From the NCBI GenBank assembly GCA_002690085.1, contig NZDM01000095.1, forward strand, positions 1 through 14,430: a stretch of DNA of 14,430 nucleotides. The letters run 5' to 3'. The stretch's first letter is position 1, and each line of letters opens with the position of its first letter. This document shows positions 13,124 to 14,430 of this stretch, in pieces. This DNA comes from Flavobacteriaceae bacterium (GTDB lineage: Bacteria; Bacteroidota; Bacteroidia; Flavobacteriales; Flavobacteriaceae). Below the pieces are notes generated by a model, which saw only the letters and a list, made by a program, of their open reading frames with translations, made no database searches and was not told the DNA's origin. A program made the translations under genes and the position numbers.

Positions 13124-13483
13124 TTATTGTTGTGTTCCATCTTGCGGAAATACCTCCGCAAGACTATTGGATTGCCAAAACGTGATTTTATATAGTATAA
13201 TTCCATATAAAATCAATTCCCACCAATCATAATCCATTTCATAGCGAAGAGCACAGCGCACGGTTGCATAGCCAACCAATAGCATAAATCCTAAAAGCAT
13301 AAACACAAGCAAGTAGTCAAATATACCAAGCATATAAGCGCCACCATACAAAACAATACACGCTAACGCAAACCGCGCATTTGATGAATCTTCATAGTAT
13401 TCAGGATCCATATCAGGATCCATATCAGGATCCATATCAGGCAGCTCAAACAACTGATTCATGTATTCAGCGGACGAAACCAT
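13124..13483 (-). CDS. Small two- or three-helix membrane protein with DMDP repeats
   Basis: A 119-residue protein starting at ATG 13483. The frame extends up to a TTG at 13537, but that lies inside the early octamer (13534-13541), so the downstream ATG is the sensible start and stands 51 bases from the motif. The N-terminal 35 residues are acidic, with three Asp-Met-Asp-Pro units from a 12-base repeat, followed by EYYEDSSN. Hydrophobic helices follow at about residues 37-54 (FALACIVLYGGAYMLGIF), 55-74 (YLLVFMLLGFMLLVGYATV) and possibly 85-100 (WWELILYGIILYKITF). No family recognised. It neighbours another small membrane protein, so the two might act together. Confidence 0.75.
   Translation of the reverse strand: MVSSAEYMNQLFELPDMDPDMDPDMDPEYYEDSSNARFALACIVLYGGAYMLGIFDYLLVFMLLGFMLLVGYATVRCALRYEMDYDWWELILYGIILYKITFWQSNSLAEVFPQDGTQQ
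13401..13441 (-). repeat. 12-base coding repeat (Asp-Met-Asp-Pro)
   Basis: Three exact copies of TCAGGATCCATA and the first bases of a fourth, in frame in the membrane protein gene. Confidence 0.95.
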
Positions 13484-13533
13484 TAATAACTCGGTGATTA
13501 GCACAAAAAAAACAAGACAACCGCAAACACAAA

Positions 13534-13541
13534 TCAATTTT
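13534..13541 (-). promoter_or_regulatory. Early promoter octamer AAAATTGA
   Basis: Exact match on the minus strand, 51 bases upstream of ATG 13483. It rules out the longer frame as the real start. Confidence 0.75.
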
Positions 13542-13567
13542 ACACTTAAATAACTTACTTACTTACT

Positions 13568-14116
13568 TTACTTAGCCGAAGAAGACATTTGTACAATATT
13601 CCATATATCTGTGTCGCTACACCCAGATTCAGAGACAAACTCTTTTTTAATTTCATTATTACCAGCATCATTATGATCATTATCAAGAGTATCTACCCAA
13701 GAATTTGCTCTAACCCGTTTCATCAATCCTACGATCCTAGCATCTTGAAGTGCGATTTGTTTTTCTAGATCATAGATTCTCTTAGACAATGTTTCTGGTG
13801 TAAAAGGCGCAGGACAGGCATCACTATCTGAAATAGACCATGGCATACATGAAATCTCATCAATTGCGTGATATAGCTCAATGCAATCTCCCTCCCAACA
13901 ATCATTCCAAATCCTCCAAGCAAGATCAGTATCATACCATTCTTGAATATAAACATCCGCATTCACATGCGGGGAAAGCCAAATGTCAGATTCATTCACC
14001 TTAATCCTAGCAACCCATCCAACTCCAAGATCATGTAATCTGTTCTGAATATATCCAAGATGCGCGTGCTTGCGCTCAATGTTGTCGATATTCAAAATCA
14101 TGTTGTGTTCTGTCAT
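13568..14116 (-). CDS. Possible RRM-like protein with coiled coil
   Basis: A 182-residue soluble protein. The first 95 residues can be laid over the RRM-like domain of the gene starting at 12136: strand MILNIDNI, helix HLGYIQNRLHDLG, strand VGWVARIKVNE, strand ADVYIQEWYD, helix LAWRIWNDCWEG, strand CIELYHAID, ending in PWSI. The EWYD and ELYH stretches match the usual form of this giant-virus family better than the other copy does, but identity between the two is low, so this remains an inference. Residues about 109-138 form a short coiled coil (LSKRIYDLEKQIALQDARIV), and the C-terminus is acidic and disordered. An exact early octamer lies 36 bases upstream, the closest of the set. The 3' end overlaps a TTAC-type 4-base repeat. 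Confidence 0.72.
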   Translation of the reverse strand: MTEHNMILNIDNIERKHAHLGYIQNRLHDLGVGWVARIKVNESDIWLSPHVNADVYIQEWYDTDLAWRIWNDCWEGDCIELYHAIDEISCMPWSISDSDACPAPFTPETLSKRIYDLEKQIALQDARIVGLMKRVRANSWVDTLDNDHNDAGNNEIKKEFVSESGCSDTDIWNIVQMSSSAK

Positions 14117-14151
14117 ATTGATTAAAAGTAACTGATTCGCTTTAAATTAGA

Positions 14152-14159
14152 TCAATTTT
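14152..14159 (-). promoter_or_regulatory. Early promoter octamer AAAATTGA
   Basis: Exact match on the minus strand, 36 bases upstream of the ATG at 14116. Confidence 0.7.
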
Positions 14160-14175
14160 GTTTTTATGAATACAG

Positions 14176-14185
14176 TATATATATA
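14176..14185 (+). promoter_or_regulatory. TATATATATA box before the CX9C gene, late-type candidate
   Basis: Ten bases of alternating T and A followed by CAAAGC and the ATG at 14192. The ATACAAA context also occurs upstream of the starts at 9625 and 13094. Confidence 0.5.
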
Positions 14186-14191
14186 CAAAGC

Positions 14192-14407
14192 ATGAGTGAA
14201 AAAAATCTATATAAAAATGAAACAAAGTTATCTGGTAAAAAAAAATGTTTGGATATTGGTAGAAAACTAGTAGAATGTATGCGAGATGAAGCTTCCGATC
14301 AAAATCGCTGCTATAAAATATATGAAAAGTTTCGAGAGTGTGATAATGCGCGCCGCGGGCTTTTTACAAACAAAGCAAAAAACTACAAACCTACTCTAAT
14401 ACTCTAA
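14192..14407 (+). CDS. Twin CX9C (CHCH-like) small protein
   Basis: A 71-residue protein with four cysteines at 19, 29, 40 and 50: two CX9C motifs (CLDIGRKLVEC and CYKIYEKFREC) ten residues apart, each predicted helical. That is the signature of CHCH proteins, which fold in the mitochondrial intermembrane space by forming two disulfides with Mia40/Erv1 (COX23/CHCHD7, COX19 and CMC1 families). The second motif has Phe47 three residues, and Tyr44/Ile43 six and seven residues, before Cys50, like the recognition signal used by Mia40. No N-terminal presequence is seen, as usual for this class. A viral copy might act on host mitochondria or be a substrate of a viral Erv1-like oxidase. The stop codon is formed by an 8-base repeat that continues to the window edge. 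A TATATA box lies six bases upstream. Confidence 0.82.
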   Translation: MSEKNLYKNETKLSGKKKCLDIGRKLVECMRDEASDQNRCYKIYEKFRECDNARRGLFTNKAKNYKPTLIL

Positions 14408-14430
14408 TACTCTAATACTCTAATACTCTA
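14393..14430 (+). repeat. 8-base tandem repeat at the right edge
   Basis: ACTCTAAT is repeated four times plus six bases and runs off the window. The first copies encode the last residues and the stop of the CX9C gene; because the unit is not a multiple of three, it could only grow beyond the stop. Confidence 0.97.

Noticed and set aside
13484..13537. Longer start (TTG) for the DMDP membrane protein
   Set aside because: The TTG lies inside the early promoter octamer, so the transcript would start after it.
1..14430. tRNA genes, insertion sequences or inteins
   Set aside because: I saw no cloverleaf-like sequence, transposase motif, terminal inverted repeats or intein splice motifs; a covariance search could still find something I missed.

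Overview
The window looks like part of the genome of a giant double-stranded DNA virus related to the Mimiviridae (order Imitervirales). The reasons are: tightly packed intron-free genes on both strands; AT-rich spacers; eleven copies of the octamer AAAATTGA or its variant TAAATTGA 36-125 bases upstream of start codons (the known Mimivirus early promoter); a hairpin right after a stop codon (Mimivirus mRNAs end at hairpins); and virus-type genes such as a Kcv-like miniature potassium channel and a dCMP-deaminase-like enzyme. The two window ends both lie inside short tandem repeats, so this may be a whole metagenomic contig broken at repeats. No hallmark replication or capsid gene is present, so closer placement is not possible.

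Layout. 1-2499 (+): the 3' end of an unknown gene, then two tandem paralogous EamA/DMT membrane transporters. 2602-6473 (-): four early-type genes of unknown function, two of them a tandem duplicate pair. 6698-7540 (+): a predicted surface protein with a Kre9/KNH-like ectodomain, one membrane helix and a glycine-rich tail. 7774-9208 (-): two neighbouring late-type genes for proteins with very basic Arg/Lys/Ser/His repeat tails. 9278-9625 (-): the small K+ channel-like gene. 9727-10936 (-): two charged proteins of unknown role. 11027-11528 (+): a deaminase split in two by a frame change. 11639-14116 (-): two probable RRM-like proteins, one unknown acidic protein and two small membrane proteins. 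14192-14407 (+): a small twin CX9C (CHCH) protein.

Expression seems to fall into two classes. Genes with the early octamer are mostly small soluble proteins plus the surface protein and the deaminase. Genes without it usually have a TATATA-like tract touching or just before the ATG, which I read as the late class: the second transporter, the basic-tail pair, the 101-residue basic protein and the CX9C protein, with the channel and the 105-residue membrane protein less clear. The late set would fit membrane or virion-core proteins made at the end of infection; this is inference.

Nearly every gene carries a short tandem repeat. Inside coding regions the unit is a multiple of three (6, 12, 18, 24 bases); units of 8, 15 and 19 occur in spacers or at a gene's very end. 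The genome seems to be growing by repeat slippage, filtered by selection to keep reading frames.
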